Below, piece by piece: positions 11,881 to 23,146 of a DNA stretch of 64,000 nt (position 1 is the stretch's first letter; each line of letters begins with the position of its first letter). The position numbers and the translations under genes were made by a program. The notes under the pieces are model-generated. The model did not search any database. It had not been told where the DNA came from and saw only the letters and a program-made list of their open reading frames with translations. Source of the DNA: Puccinia triticina (taxonomy: Eukaryota; Basidiomycota; Pucciniomycetes; Pucciniales; Pucciniaceae); assembly GCF_026914185.1 (NCBI RefSeq), contig NC_070563.1:4733001-4797000 (forward strand), written 5' to 3'.

Positions 11881-13921
11881 CAACCGCAGTGCGGGAGGAC
11901 TCCAACGGGAGGAAAGCCGCGCCTCTTGTGAGAGGGGCTGGTAGAGCTGAGAGTCGTAGCTGAATCTACTCAGGAGATTTGTAAAAGAGACTCAAGTGTA
12001 CCTTAAAGGTAGCAAGTAGGCCATATCGGCGAGGAAAGGAGAGGAAGAGGCGGAGTTGGGATGTCTTGAGGAGTGATAAAGATGAAAGGGGAAAATAAAT
12101 GAAATGAGATCTAAAAGATAAAATCCCCGGTTGTTTGTTGGACAAAGATGGCAGGCTTGGTAATCTCTATGGTAATCCGAGGAACCTCCTTTTGCTCGGA
12201 GGTCCCATGTCTTTATAGCCTAGGAAACTGGACCCATGTAGGCTTCATGTCCTTAGGTCTTCCTTTTTGATCACAATCCACGCGTAGAACATTCGCGTGT
12301 TTGTGCTCACTCAAGCACAACAACCAGTGAGAATCACCTAGCCAAGTGTGACAACCAACAGCAGGGATTCACATCTGGTTGAATCCCCAGCTTATTTGCG
12401 CTTATGCGCGCACACGTCATCTGTGGTGCGTGTTGTGCCCGGAATGGCATTTGGCACGCACCTGTCTTCTGTGGCGCGGGTTGTGTCAGCATTGGCACTG
12501 TCTGGACCAGCCAATGGCTGACAGAGCCTGTGAGGCCAGCAAGGCAAATTGACAAGGGGGTACGCACTTTATGTGCAATAACACCCCTGCAATGTGAGTC
12601 CCCCATCCCCCCCCCACCCACCTTGACAGAGATAAGGACATCTGGCAAGTGGTGTCAAATAAAAAGTGGAACATATAGGTAAAGTTGAGTGTCTGCCTTC
12701 CTTCTAGAATAGTTCCAAGATTGTTTGGTAGTCAGCACTGAAACTCTGCAACGTACAAATCCCTTCAGCACTCCTCCGTGAGTCTGATACAATCCGCCTG
12801 GTCTACAAAGGGTTCAACTTCTCCGCTTCCGCACACAAGCACCAGGGGAGATATGTTCCCACTCCCCAGGGAGTGCCAGAGCTGAATTTGATGTGAGTTT
12901 TGGTTGGATGTGAGCCTGATGTGCATCAGTAACTCATCCCTAAATGAATTGAAGTGTATGCAGAAGTGAGTCAAAAGTCAGTCAGAATTGATTCGGGAGT
13001 CAACACAATGTTGTGTAGAATTCTTTTGTTTTCTAGGTACAACTAGAGGAAAAAATATGATGAAATGATATTTCACCCAAGTCCAACTCATCAATTGCTC
13101 CTGTTTGATGATGTCAAAGGATAGGAAAGCAAAATTGCCATTCTTGAATGTAATTCCTGTAAAAAAAATGAGTTTCTTGTAATTCACATTATATGCCCTC
13201 ATGTAAAAAATTAAAGTAAAAGTCAACTTGGTATTATTGGGTTTAGAATTTCAGAAAGTGTTAATGTTGCAGGAAAATTAGTGAAACCCATTTTCTTGGA
13301 AATGCTGTAATTAATTTGAATTTGGCTAAAAAAAATGGTGATAAACGATTGTATTGGGGTGAAAGTCTGAGGTAAGTCAAGGTTGGATTGCAGTGCCACC
13401 CCAGTTTGGCCACATATCCTGGCCTCTTCACAAAAATGATTGGGTGATTTTTTTTTTTTTTTTCTTTTCAAAATCCACATGTGCACATGCAAGTGAACTT
13501 TTTTGCACTTTGCTAATAGTCACCCTAATGTACGCGCGTACATTGAGGTGGAAATATCACAGGATGGGCCTTTCACAGCCACATGAAAAGTAAAAACTTT
13601 GTGTTGAGACACCAATTGTCCCCCTGATGTACGCGAGTACATGAGGGGGACAATATGACATACTGCGCCTTTCACATCCCCATGAAAAGGACACACTGGT
13701 CATGGAGCCAAGAAAGGCCTATATTTTGGATGAGTTCTGGATGAATTCCAGATGAGTTCTGGATTCTTCCTTGGCAAGTTATGGTTTATTTCAGGATGAT
13801 TCCAACTGATTTCAAGCTGACTTCCAGTCTTGTTCATACCTATTCAATATTTCTTTACCAAAGGCCTCCAGCACAGTTATGGAAAAAAGTTATGGTAAGG
13901 CACTCCTTGGGGAGTGGGAAC
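11881..13921. other. Intergenic, probably retroelement debris
   Basis: No coding region that I can support follows the gag relic. Near 12600 there is a C-run. At 13505-13690 two similar copies of 'caccctaatgtacgcg...cctttcacagcc' and 'cccctgatgtacgcg...cctttcacatcc' form a roughly 110-bp direct repeat. Otherwise AT-rich. Confidence 0.4.
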
Positions 13922-14650
13922 CACCAGGAAAAAAAAGTAGTCACTTGATGGCAAGTGACATGACACAGCTTTTTTTTCAGCTCCAACACTGCTCCAATGC
14001 TGCTCCTCTCCACCAGCACATCTAGGGCTCACATGATAGGTGTCAGGATCAAAGCACTCAATGTAAAAAAACCAGATGATGCTCAGCTTTGGCCCTGGCC
14101 CAGGTGATGCTCAGCTTTGGCCCTGGCCCAGGTGATGCTCAGCTTTTACCCTGGCTCAGCTGATGCTCAGTTTTTCCCCTGGCCCAGCTGATGCTCAACT
14201 TTGGAACCGGCCACCTGATGATCATCTTTGGCCCTGGCACAGCTGATTCTCAGCCTTGGCCGTGGCTCAGCTGATGCTCATCTTTGGCCCTAGCCTAGCT
14301 GAGTTTCAGCTCTGATCCTGTCCAAGCTGATTCCCATCTTTTTCCCTGGCCTGGCTCAGCTGATACTCTGCAAGCTGAGCATCAGCGGGCCAGCTGGCCT
14401 AGGACTGGTTGAGCGTCAGCTGGGACAGGACTAGGAAAAGGCTGAGCAAAGACTGGTAAAAAGCTGAGCATCAGCTGCGCCAGGACAATTAAAAATCTGA
14501 GCATCAGCTGGGCAAGGACTGGTCAAAAGGCTTTATTCCTATTCTGAGAGTGAGCTGCGTGAAAAAGCTGAGTATGAGCTGGGCAAAAAAGCTGAGTATG
14601 AGCTGGGTACCAAAGCTGAGTATCAGCTGGACAGAACTGAGGATCAGTTG
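13922..14650. mobile_element. CACTA-like element, left end only, with GCTGAGCATCAGC array
   Basis: The left terminus CACCAGGAAAAAAAAG, followed by TAGTCACTTGATGGCAAGTGACATGA, is nearly identical to the left end of the complete copy at 38574-39801. The interior is a degenerate minisatellite: 14080-14370 reads GATGCTCAGCTTTGGCCCTGG, and after about 14375 the reverse complement orientation begins (GCTGAGCATCAGCTGGGCCAGG). The right terminus is missing, so the copy is truncated. Confidence 0.7.
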
Positions 14651-16064
14651 GGCTCATCAAAAACTGAACAGGACCTCCTTGGTAAATCTTGGATGTTGTA
14701 TACCCGCAGTCTGCCCATCTCTACAGCTTTTTACAGTCAGTTGCAGCCAGATTTTCATCTGGATAACTGCCCACCCTTGCCCTAAGGTTCCATATCCCCC
14801 CACTCTGTCCACCCCGCCGTCCTCCATTCCCCCCCAACGTTGTGCGCATTCCCCCTTTTCCCACACTAACAAACTCTGCCTGCATTGCCTCCCCGCCTAG
14901 CACATCTTCAACGCCTGTTCTCCCACACCTGGCAACTAGCCTCCTGAGATAGTCTCTACCCAGTGCTTCCACCCCAATGTCATCCGCTGATGACGTCCGC
15001 TTGCACTGCCCTGGTTCACCTAACTCTGCGCCACTACTAGTCCGTCCGTGCGCTCAATATGCCGCAGTCCTACTCCAACTCTCAGCTAAATCTCTGTCTA
15101 GGCTGTGGCTTGAACCCTGGTTCCCCACACCCGTGTTGGTACCCTGGTCCGCGCCCGCCTACGCCCGTTGACTTTCTGCATGCTTTTTTTTGTTTGTACA
15201 TTCAAGGTTCCCTCAGAAGCATATAAGCACACATGCTTTTCTACTCTCTCAGGAATGCACAAGCTTTCCAATGAGCTCAGCCACCCACGCTTTCTGGCCA
15301 TGCTGCTCCGTGGGCATTCTCTGATGTTCTCTGATGGACCACCACACCAAACAACAGAGTATTTGAATGTGGCACTATACTTGACATACATTGTGCCTGA
15401 AGGAGCCAAAAAGGAAACCAGAAAAAACCCGCACTCATATCAGCTTGGGGTTACAGAAGAAACCATTGAGAAAGAAAATACAGTTTCAAACTTGAGGAAG
15501 AGCCTACAGTTTCAAACTCTGATCCGTGGAGGTGGTGGGTGGAACTGGGGGTGGCAGGCTGGGTGTAGATTGGTGGTGGTGGTGATTCAATGATGGTTGG
15601 CGGTGGGTTGGTGGTGGCAGGCTGGATGTGGATCAGCGGCCCCTGGGGACTTCCCAAGCACGGCCTGCGCACACAGGCGTCTGCAGCTGCGCAAAACTCT
15701 TGCTGCTGCGGCACAAACTCTCAGAGTTTGCGGCCAAAGTTACAAGCTCTTTTGGGTTAGCTGTACATATTGTCACATTTCATTGATCCAACGGCTTATG
15801 GGGTGTCCCCATCCAGGCTGTCAGGGTCAAAGGTGGGGGTTTGTGTTTGAACAGATCAATTGGATAATCCTCCAGACTCAATTCTTTCTCACCAGAACAA
15901 GTTAGAAAATACTGCATGTACAGATAAATGATGAAGTCTTTCTTGAACAAAGCTATTCGGACGGTGATCCAGTGCTTTGATAGACAACTCAACTCCATTT
16001 CCACCAGAAGTAAGTCTCTAAATATCTTCCGGATTTACAACTGAATCATTCTAACTGGGGCAGA
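14651..16064. other. Intergenic; GT-rich low-complexity stretch
   Basis: At 15525-15645 there is a GGTGG-rich tract with two imperfect copies of a GGTGGCAGGCTGG segment. A 141-codon frame at 15168-15593 runs into that tract and shows no conserved motif, so I do not call it. No element ends were found. Confidence 0.4.
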
Positions 16065-16445
16065 CTGCGGGTATACCCGGAGAGGCCGGGAACGGGGGCC
16101 AGCCCTAGTCATGTTCAGGTGAGCTGCGGCTACCAATCTGGGCCCGCTTGGAGGAAGTAAGAAAAAAAATGCACACATCACAAGTACAAAGGTCCCTCAG
16201 CCTGGACTGGGGCCCTAATGGCTCATGGGCCCATAGTGGGTGCAGTAGTTTTGCGCCTTTATGGGCCTTACCCGCGGGAATCGGGAACGGGTCGCGGGTA
16301 TACCCGCGGGCTGGCGGGTATACCCGTAGCCCGTCAGCCCCGCGGGTACCCTGTTCCCGGTTTTGGTACCCGAGTGACGGGTATACCCGCGGGACGGGCG
16401 CCGGGCTAGCTCAAAGTGGCCGGGTACCCCGCGGGATCCAGCCCT
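16065..16445. repeat. GC-rich cluster of GCGGGTATACCCGC palindromes
   Basis: At least eight palindromes of the form GCGGGTATACCCGC or CGGGTACCCG occur in 380 bp immediately upstream of the profilin gene. The same motif is subterminal in the hAT-like MITE at 9900-10593, so this is probably a related element. I could not pair its termini: CCAGCCCTAG occurs at 16098 and 16438 in the same orientation. It lies about 80 bp from the profilin start codon and may affect its promoter. Confidence 0.65.
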
Positions 16446-16522
16446 AGCAACTTAAGTGACGACGACTTTCATCACCAGAGAACCCACTTTCACCATCCCA
16501 GCTCATCCATCCTGCAACAATC

Positions 16523-17230
16523 ATGTCCTGGCAAAGTACGTCCATTATGTTTCACTCTGATTGCAAGAATGTATCATACTCCTTACTAATCTTAAATCTT
16601 GAAACTCGGTATTGATCTCTAGCGTATGTCGACACCAACTTATTGGGAACTGGCCTGTTTGATAATGCGGCTATCCTAGGCCAGGCCGGTGGCGTGTGGG
16701 CTACATCCGCTAATTTCAATGTAAGTGTGTATGCCATTCACTTTTTTCGTTGAAGTCAAACTGATCATTCTGCCACCACTGCTCGATCCAATCAGGTTGC
16801 ACCCGACGAACAAAGTAAACTCGTCAACGGATTCGAGGATAACCCAACGATTCAAGCCTCTGGAATCATCTTGGCTGGCACCAAATATTTGACGATCCAT
16901 GCAGATGACCGAAGTATCTATGGAAAGAAGGGGGTCAGTGATCATTCAAACTGTCAAGCAAGCTTTGTATTAATAGACTCGATCAACATCTTCCTGATCA
17001 CTCTGTTTCTCACAGGGAGCCGGATGCGTGTGTGTGAAAACTAAGCAGGCCGTTATTGTAGCATTGTACAAGGCTGGTGTCCAACCAGGTATTTCAACCT
17101 ACAACACTCTCATCGTCCAAAGAAGCCGTTTAGTCCTCTGACACAGCCATCGTTTCGTTCCCTCACACTAGGCGAAGCCACAAAGTGCACCGAATCACTA
17201 GCTGATTACTTGATTGCCTCAGGTTTCTAA
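16523..17230 (+). CDS. Profilin, 126 aa, five exons
   Basis: Profilin binds G-actin, promotes nucleotide exchange and delivers actin to formin-nucleated filaments in the cytoplasm, and it also binds poly-proline and phosphoinositides. Exons are 16523-16535, 16623-16720, 16796-16933, 17016-17088 and 17172-17230, all with GT-AG introns of 75-87 nt and consistent phases, giving 127 codons including stop, the usual family length. The N-terminus MSWQTYVDTNLLGTG is the profilin signature (Trp3 and Tyr6 form part of the poly-proline surface). The middle (residues about 40-80) has the NPTIQASGIILAGTKY strand region, and the C-terminus ends ADYLIASGF. The start is fixed by the conserved MSWQ. Oddly, the stop codon TAA is also the target-site duplication of a PIF/Harbinger-like MITE that begins at the next base. 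Confidence 0.97.
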
Positions 17231-18550
17231 GAGCATCTCCACCCGGGGAGGTAAACTCGGGTTGCTATAACACCGCGATGGCAACTCATGTTTTGCATAC
17301 ATCAACCTGCGCGGCTCTGGCACACACCCGTGGTTGCTATAATACATACGGAAGCACCCCAACCAATGACCCACACTCCTTCATGACCCATTAAAAGCCC
17401 TGTATAGATGGTCATTGATAGCTTGCAAAGCCGTTGATGACCATTAGAACCGGGCGTCGATAGCTTGCAAAGCTATCGATGATGTGACTAATTGTTGAGT
17501 GAAAACTATCGACAACCATTATAATCGGTCCTCGATAGCTTGCAAAACTATCGATGACCGTTATAACCAGTCTACGTGGCTTGCAAAGCTATCGATGACC
17601 GTTATAACCGAACTTAGTCAGTCCTTCCTTCTGAGTTGGCAGGCTGGCGCCCCTCGCGCGAAGCGCGAGCCTCCGAAGGAGGGACTTGGGAGTAAGCGGG
17701 GAAATTTGGCGTGAGCGCTGAGGACCGCCTCAACCCATTTGGCTGGTGTCAAACTTCAACACCACACCACCATAGCATCCTGTGAGCCAAATGGGCCGCA
17801 AATTGAAGCCCTGCATCTGGCCTTCAAACCTACATAGGCCATATATTTTTATCTTGAACGGTCTTGAAGTTACAAAGCTTTTAAAATCATGCTTCCAAGA
17901 TTCTGGCAATGATTGTACACTTCTGTATCTTTAGTAAGTGCATGGAAGCAGTATTTTCTGCTTGTAATTAAATGAAAATGCATATTTTTGAACAAGTTCA
18001 ATTCTCAATTCATGATCAATGCATAATATTTATATTGATATGCTTGATGTACAGAAGTTGGAAAAAAACCTTGATTTGTTGGACCGAGCTCAGCAATGAT
18101 TTTGCAAGGATGCCCAGTGGCCAGCTGGGGGGATAAAAAGCTGATTTGTGGATGGCTGCCTGCGCAAGAAGCAAGTCTACAAGGCCGCACCACTCATGTC
18201 CCTATTGGGCAAAAAATGGGTGTGAGATCATGGATAAAAGGAAAAATGGGGGTTGGTTGGGCCCCAGGCTTGTCAGCTCTCACGCCAAAATCGGTGGCTT
18301 GGGGGCAAGCCTCTCTGTGAGACAGAGACCCTGCGGGGCTCTCCTCCAGAGAGGCTTGGTTAAGCTCGGTTATAACCAGTTGTCAATAGCTTGCAAAGCT
18401 ATGGAACTACAACTGGTCGTCCATAGCTTTGCAAGCTCTTGATGACCGGTGTAACTGGTCGTCCATAGCTTTGCAAGCTCTCAAACCGGTCATCAATAGC
18501 TTGCAAAGCTGTGGACGACCGGCTATTGTAGTTGTTGGGCTATCTTAGAA
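17231..18550. mobile_element. PIF/Harbinger-like MITE, left end abutting profilin stop
   Basis: It begins GAGCATCTCCACCCGGGG directly after TAA (17228-17230), matching the terminus of the elements at 8490 and 22022. The interior has units of ATAGCTTGCAAAGCTAT with GATGACCGTTATAACC (17400-17610 and again 18369-18540), interrupted by a nested hairpin-ended element (17610-18368). The expected right terminus ending GGAGATGCTC was not found, so the right boundary is approximate and the copy may be deleted there. Confidence 0.65.
17610..18368. mobile_element. Hairpin-ended MULE-like element, 759 bp, TSD GTTATAACC
   Basis: A perfect 9-bp direct repeat GTTATAACC (17601-17609 and 18369-18377) flanks a segment starting GAACTTAGTCAGTCCTTCC and ending AGAGAGGCTTGGTTAAGCTCG. 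Each end contains a hairpin (GCGCGAAGCGCG near the left; AAGCCTCTC with GAGAGGCTT at the right). The element sits inside a minisatellite unit of the surrounding MITE. The termini match the 69-bp copy at 29621-29689. Confidence 0.75.
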
Positions 18551-18576
18551 ACTTGACCACTGCTTTGTGGCTGGTT

Positions 18577-19412
18577 CTTAAGGCTCCGTTTGGAGCCAAT
18601 ATAATTGCGTGATATAATCTGGAATTTTGTGACATCTGATCAAGTTTTGGCGGACCTGATCAGATGTCACATAGGATTTCAGGCAAAAAAACTCATATAT
18701 TGCCCGGATTATATTGGCTCCAAACGGGGCCTAACTTATCAAAGTCCCTCCCTATGCGGGAGGTTGGAGTTCGGAGTTTGGGTGGTGGTTCAGGTGGTAG
18801 CTCACTTGGGTGGAGCTTAAGTTTGGCTGGTGGCGAAGCCACCCCTCCCGCAGGGAGGGACTTAGGCCTAATGTGGGGGTTGTGGCGCGTAGGCCACCCA
18901 CCAAAAAGTGGCAGAAATGCAGTCTTTGAGTTTTGCAGCCTGTAGTTTCAACACTGGCCATTCCAGCTACCAGAACTTAGGAGCTCCTCCATAGCGCCAA
19001 TTTTTAGAGCTCTCCCCCCCATCAATCATCCCACCGGACTATTTTTGGTGGATTTTTGAAATGAGTCAAGGCAAGCCAGAACAACCCTCATCTGGCACAG
19101 TGCTTGAGTCGGCCGGGGGTCCAAGCACATCCAGTTTTTGTTTGGCTTCTTCATGATTTCTTTTTTGTTTGACAAGTTGTACCAGAATTCTGAGCAGACA
19201 GAACGATAGCCAAGATGCCAGGGTATCTATTGATGCCCGAGACCTCATATGTAGCTTGCAAACCAAGTGAGCTACAGCCTGTGTAAGTTGAACCACCCAT
19301 TCCTGCAATGGCCTACGCGCCACAACCCCCACTTTAGTCCTGAGTCCCTCCCTGCGGTCGGCGGCACTTCGTTCACCACTCAGCCCCGCATAGGGGGGAC
19401 TTTGTTAAGTTA
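18577..19412. mobile_element. Hairpin-ended MULE-like element, 836 bp, TSD GTGGCTGGTT
   Basis: The 10-bp repeat GTGGCTGGTT occurs at 18567-18576 and 19413-19422. The inner ends are CTTAACTTATCAAAGTCCC (after mentally removing the nested MITE at 18582-18731) and its inverse GGGGGACTTTGTTAAG. Both ends carry the AAGTCCCTCC/GGAGGGACTT hairpin and the adjacent 'TATGCGGG' block. No transposase is seen. This is the third copy with the same termini and a duplication of about 9-10 bp. Confidence 0.75.
18582..18731. mobile_element. 150-bp PIF/Harbinger-like MITE, TSD TAA
   Basis: Inverted termini are GGCTCCGTTTGGAGCCAATA and TATTGGCTCCAAACGGGGCC. The flanking duplication is TAA (18579-18581 and 18732-18734). 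Inner repeats TGACATCTGATCA and TGATCAGATGTCA also fold. It is inserted a few bases inside the left end of the 836-bp hairpin-ended element. Confidence 0.85.
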
Positions 19413-19662
19413 GTGGCTGGTTGGCCTAAAGTCTAGGCCCAGTAGCTCACCCTGATTGTTATTACAATGGCCCAGCCCAGCTGGGCCCGGGTTTCAGCCT
19501 TGTTTCCTTTGTTATCTGTTTCTTACTCTGTCTCATCCAATCATGCGCGCACCACTCTTGTAGTTACCTATTTACTATAAATAGAACCTTGTTCCTCTCT
19601 CTCTTGAAAATAATCCAATTATCATACAGTTGTTATATAATTGAATGGGAATGGCTCCCCTT

Positions 19663-19877
19663 TAGAGATTGTCATTTGGCACCTGTTGGGGGGTACCTGT
19701 CACACTTCAAACCATGCTATCCACACAACCAGGCACCAGCAATGCAGGTAGAGGGTGCAATAATCCTCAAGGTTAAGTCCTGGAACCTTCACCTGCTTGG
19801 TTGGTGGCTAAAAGTGTGCAGCGCTTGTTCTGAAGTGTGGCAGGTACCCCCCAACAGGTGCCAAATGACAATCTCTA
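19663..19877. mobile_element. hAT-like MITE, 215 bp, TSD CTCCCCTT
   Basis: Near-perfect inverted termini of about 45 bp begin TAGAGATTGTCATTTGGCAC. The 8-bp repeat CTCCCCTT flanks at 19655-19662 and 19878-19885. The TAGAGAT start is shared with the hAT-like MITE at 9900. Confidence 0.88.
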
Positions 19878-19934
19878 CTCCCCTTTGTTTTGGAAAATCC
19901 CCACTGAAATAGTACCACAGGGATGGGTCCTTGC

Positions 19935-20306
19935 TAAGGTTCCGATCCAGTGCCCCGGAGACGGATATCACCCATCCCGCACCCTGACCCTGGTCTTATC
20001 TGGAATCTGGCCGGATTTTCCCGGATCTGAAAGCAAGGGGCATTTCCCAAAAAAAGTGCCAATTTGATTGGGTGTGCCGGGGATTCCCCGGTAGAGTTCC
20101 CGATTCATGCAGTTTTGATGGGTATTCCCCGAGAAAAGACCCTATTTTTGGGTGTTTTCTGAGGTTTACCCGCATAAATCTTGCTTTTGGAGCGCTTTTC
20201 ACTATCCGGCTGGATTCCGGATCTCTTGAGCTCAAGCCCGAACCCTGATCCGGCCTGCAGGGTTTCCGGATTTCTCCGGATCTGCAGGGTCCGGATTGGA
20301 ACCTTA
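19935..20306. mobile_element. hAT-like MITE, 372 bp, TSD GTCCTTGC
   Basis: Termini are TAAGGTTCCGATCC and GGATTGGAACCTTA, flanked by the exact repeat GTCCTTGC at 19927-19934 and 20307-20314. The interior is rich in TCCGGAT motifs. It starts only 50 bp after the duplication of the preceding MITE, so two hAT-like insertions lie side by side. Confidence 0.88.
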
Positions 20307-20380
20307 GTCCTTGCAAACAACCAAGCACCCGTGTGTTTTTGAAACAAAAGATTGGGGGGGGGGTTATGCACAATCAATGG

Positions 20381-20421
20381 TGAAACCACTGTGCTGCGCT
20401 GTTTGCAGCGCAGTGGTTTCA
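20381..20421. repeat. Short hairpin, 17-bp stem
   Basis: TGAAACCACTGTGCTGC pairs with GCAGCGCAGTGGTTTCA across a 7-nt loop, with one mismatch. The role is unknown. Confidence 0.7.
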
Positions 20422-20519
20422 CTGTTGGTACAATTACAGGGATTTTTTTTGCATGTTTTTGGGTGGAAGCCAAGAGAAATTGAGAGACAATAAGTGAGAG
20501 AGAAGAGGAGGAAAAATAA

Positions 20520-20592
20520 AATCAAAGAACAGGCCCAACAAACAATTGTTACAAGGCTTTTACCAATTGTTTGTTGGGCCTGTTCTTTGATT
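20520..20592. repeat. Perfect 29-bp stem, 15-nt loop
   Basis: AATCAAAGAACAGGCCCAAC and the following nine bases (20520-20548) are exactly mirrored at 20564-20592. A perfect stem of this length points to a recent inverted duplication or a small foldback element. I see no convincing target-site duplication. Confidence 0.85.
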
Positions 20593-20710
20593 GCCTTTTT
20601 TGTTGTACTACAAGCCTTTGATACAGAGAAGCTCTTTTATGGTGCACGGGCTGAGTGAAGAGCAGGAACACAAACAGACCCAAAGTCTCTGACGCTAGGG
20701 ATGCAAGCTT

Positions 20711-20785
20711 AACACAAGTCCCTCCCTGTGCTTGCAGGTTGCAAGCACCCTCCCGCTTGCGGGAGGGACTTGTGCCTAATGTCCA
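20711..20785. repeat. Terminal hairpin of the AAGTCCCTCC family
   Basis: CACAAGTCCCTCCC pairs with GGGAGGGACTTGTG around an inner stem (CTTGCAGGTTGCAAG). It matches the hairpin ends of the MULE-like elements; no paired partner end was located. Confidence 0.7.
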
Positions 20786-20871
20786 ACATTGAGGCTGCCC
20801 AGCCAAATGTTGAAAAATTCCTTCTAACCCCCATATCACCCTCTACCCATTGGATTTCTTTACAGCCTCCG

Positions 20872-21492
20872 GCAATGACCCTGGAAACCCCCTATAAATG
20901 GGGGTAATGTAAAATCCAGAATTTCGCCAAAATTCATACATTTTTTGACTTGATTCATACACGTTTCATGCATACACTCAGGGGATTTTCCAGTTTCTCA
21001 TACATTTTTAATGCCTACCATTGCTGCCGAGGGGAGGGGGGGGGGTGGGTGGCGCAGAAGAATAAAATCTTGCTTCAATTTTGCAAAATTTCCATTTTTC
21101 TTGTCCTCTATGCAAAAAAGAAAACAATAGGAGGGTTCAATTGTGGGCTTAAGAATGCCTTCTGGTGATTTTCAGCTTAAGTTTTAAGAAGTATTGAGGG
21201 AAATAAAATTGGTAAAATTGACTTTTGATGCCCTATGCCAATGGTATAGGCCCTAAGACAAGGGGGGCTGCTGAGGGGGGGAAGGGGCTTTTCTGTTGCA
21301 CTCTCAGAAATTTCATACATCTTAGTTACTACCCTCTCTTACCCAGGAAAAAATTCATACACTTGAAGTGCTTACCATTGAGGCCAAAAAAGCCCATTCA
21401 TACCGTTTTTGTGCCTACCATTTTGGGTTTTTGCCAAAAAATTCATACATTTTCATTACCCCCATTTATAGGGGGTTTCCAGGATCCTCTCC
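20872..21492. mobile_element. MITE with CCCCCTATAAATGGGGG termini
   Basis: The left end reads CCCTGGAAACCCCCTATAAATGGGGGTAA and the right end is its inverse (ttacccccatttatagggggtttccagg). The interior repeats 'attcatacat' and contains 'ccctatgccaatggtataggccctaagac'. A second, longer copy is at 27925-29486 and a remnant at 2005-2545. I could not read a reliable duplication, so the exact boundary is within a few bases. Confidence 0.75.
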
Positions 21493-22021
21493 GGCATCAT
21501 TAGAATCAGATTTTATTTCTACATAATCTCAGCGGTCCAAAACAACACCTACCAACTTCCCCTGAAAAAAAAATTATTGTAAAAATTCCACCTGAGAGCC
21601 GATCCGACCTGATGTAGACCGGATAGCCAGTCTGGCCTAAACGCATGAAAGTAAGATTAGACGTCATACGTCAAACCCTGTGGGACTCCTTGCCTATGCT
21701 CTCAAGAGACCTGCTGATATTAATGTAATACTCAAAAAAACCGTGAGAGTGTGTCCAACCTCAGGCTATGGATGATCTGATGGCTTCTTTGCATTGCTCA
21801 GGAATAGCCCTCACAAGAATGACCGCTGAGCGGCCGGATTTTGATGGTTTTACTTGAAAAAGTATGTACTACAAGACAGCTCTGATTGAGGGCTATAACC
21901 AGGTATATGGGGCTTTGAATTGAAATTTGAGAGAGAGGCAATAGAGATGTAAATACAAAATGTGTGATTTTCTGCGCAAAAGCCTGTCAGTCTCAGGCAA
22001 AGAATGTGACTTTAGTCCTAA
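21493..22021. other. Intergenic, nothing recognised
   Basis: No gene, ends or arrays can be supported here. Confidence 0.4.
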
Positions 22022-23146
22022 GAGCATCTCCACCGCGGGAGCTAAATCGAGGGACTAAACCAAATTTAGCTCCCCAGATCCGATTTAGCTCCTCCACCGG
22101 AGGTGCCAAAGGCTACCCTAAAGTAGGAAAACCCATCCGGGGAGCTAAACCAAGACCAGATTTAGGACACTATAGCTCCCCATATAGCTCCTCTGACACA
22201 CATATCACACAGCCGGAGGCCTGTGATACTCCGCTCCTTCCCGCACAAACCCCCGATATCCCCAACCCCAGACATCCACGTATCAACGGCCGTCCCGGCC
22301 GAACCGACTATGTACACAAAAAACACATATGAACGGCCGGTACCGGACATCCAGGGGACTCAGCAGTACAGTACCTCCTTCGATGACCGGTCTGTGCCAG
22401 TCATCGAGGGGACTCACCACCTCTCAATGACCGGTACAGACCGGTCATCGGGAGGATGCACAGCTCTCGATGACCATTCTATACCGGTCATCTAGGGGAG
22501 TCACCACCTCTTGATGACCGGCACAGGCCGGTCCTCGGGAGGACGCACAACTCTTGATGACTGGGCTGTACCGGTCATCAAGAGGACACACATCTCCTCT
22601 CGATGACCAGTCAATCACCGGTCATTGAGTGACTCACACAGCCATGTCGATGGCCGGTACTGACCGGCTATCGAAAGGACTGCAAGTTGATGGCCGGTAC
22701 TGACCGGCCATCGAAAGGACTGCACGTCGATGGCCGGTACTGACCGGCCATCAAAAGGACTGCAAGTCGATGGCCGGTACTGACCGGCCATCGAAAGGAC
22801 TGCACGTCGATGGCCGGTACTGACCAGCCATCGAGAGGACTACATCTCGATGGCCGGCGCTGACCAGCCATTGAGAGGACTGCATCTCGATGGCCGGTAC
22901 TCACCGGCCATCGAAAGGACTGCACGTCGATGGCCGGTCAGTACCGGCCATTGAGAGGACCGGTATTGCACCTCTCGTGCTGACCGGCCATTGGGGAGTT
23001 GGGGGTAGCCGGTTTCACAACCTGGAGGTGCTACTTTGGGAACCTTGCGGTGTGAAAGAGACCTTGGTCGGGAAGCTAAAACGGCGCCGCAGTCGCGCAA
23101 GCCTGGGATTTAGTCCCTCAGATAGTCCCCCGCGGTGGAGATGCTC
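22022..23146. mobile_element. PIF/Harbinger-like MITE, 1,125 bp, TSD TAA
   Basis: Termini are GAGCATCTCCACCGCGGG and CCCGCGGTGGAGATGCTC, with TAA at 22019-22021 and 23147-23149. Subterminal copies of 'GGGACTAAA' and its inverse extend the pairing. The centre holds a palindromic array. Terminus sequence and TSD tie it to the elements at 8490 and 17231. Confidence 0.9.
22380..22995. repeat. Palindromic minisatellite array, 40-bp units
   Basis: The first part has CTCTCGATGACCGGT units. From 22643 a regular 40-bp unit repeats about eight times: CGATGGCCGGTACTGACCGGCCATCGAAAGGACTGCA (shown by its core GGCCGGTACTGACCGGCC). Units differ by only a few bases, suggesting recent amplification within the MITE. 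Overlapping open frames are repeat artefacts. Confidence 0.9.

Noticed and set aside
15168..15593. 141-codon plus-strand frame
   Set aside because: It ends in a GT-rich low-complexity tract, shows no domain or splice support, and is not bordered by a clear gene structure.
16065..16445. GC-rich block as a complete hAT element
   Set aside because: The subterminal motif matches, but termini and duplication could not be paired, so only the repeat cluster is reported.
22668..23100. Minus-strand frames with repeated Trp-Pro-Val-Ser-Thr-Gly blocks
   Set aside because: Translation of the 40-bp palindromic units; the sequence is part of a MITE.
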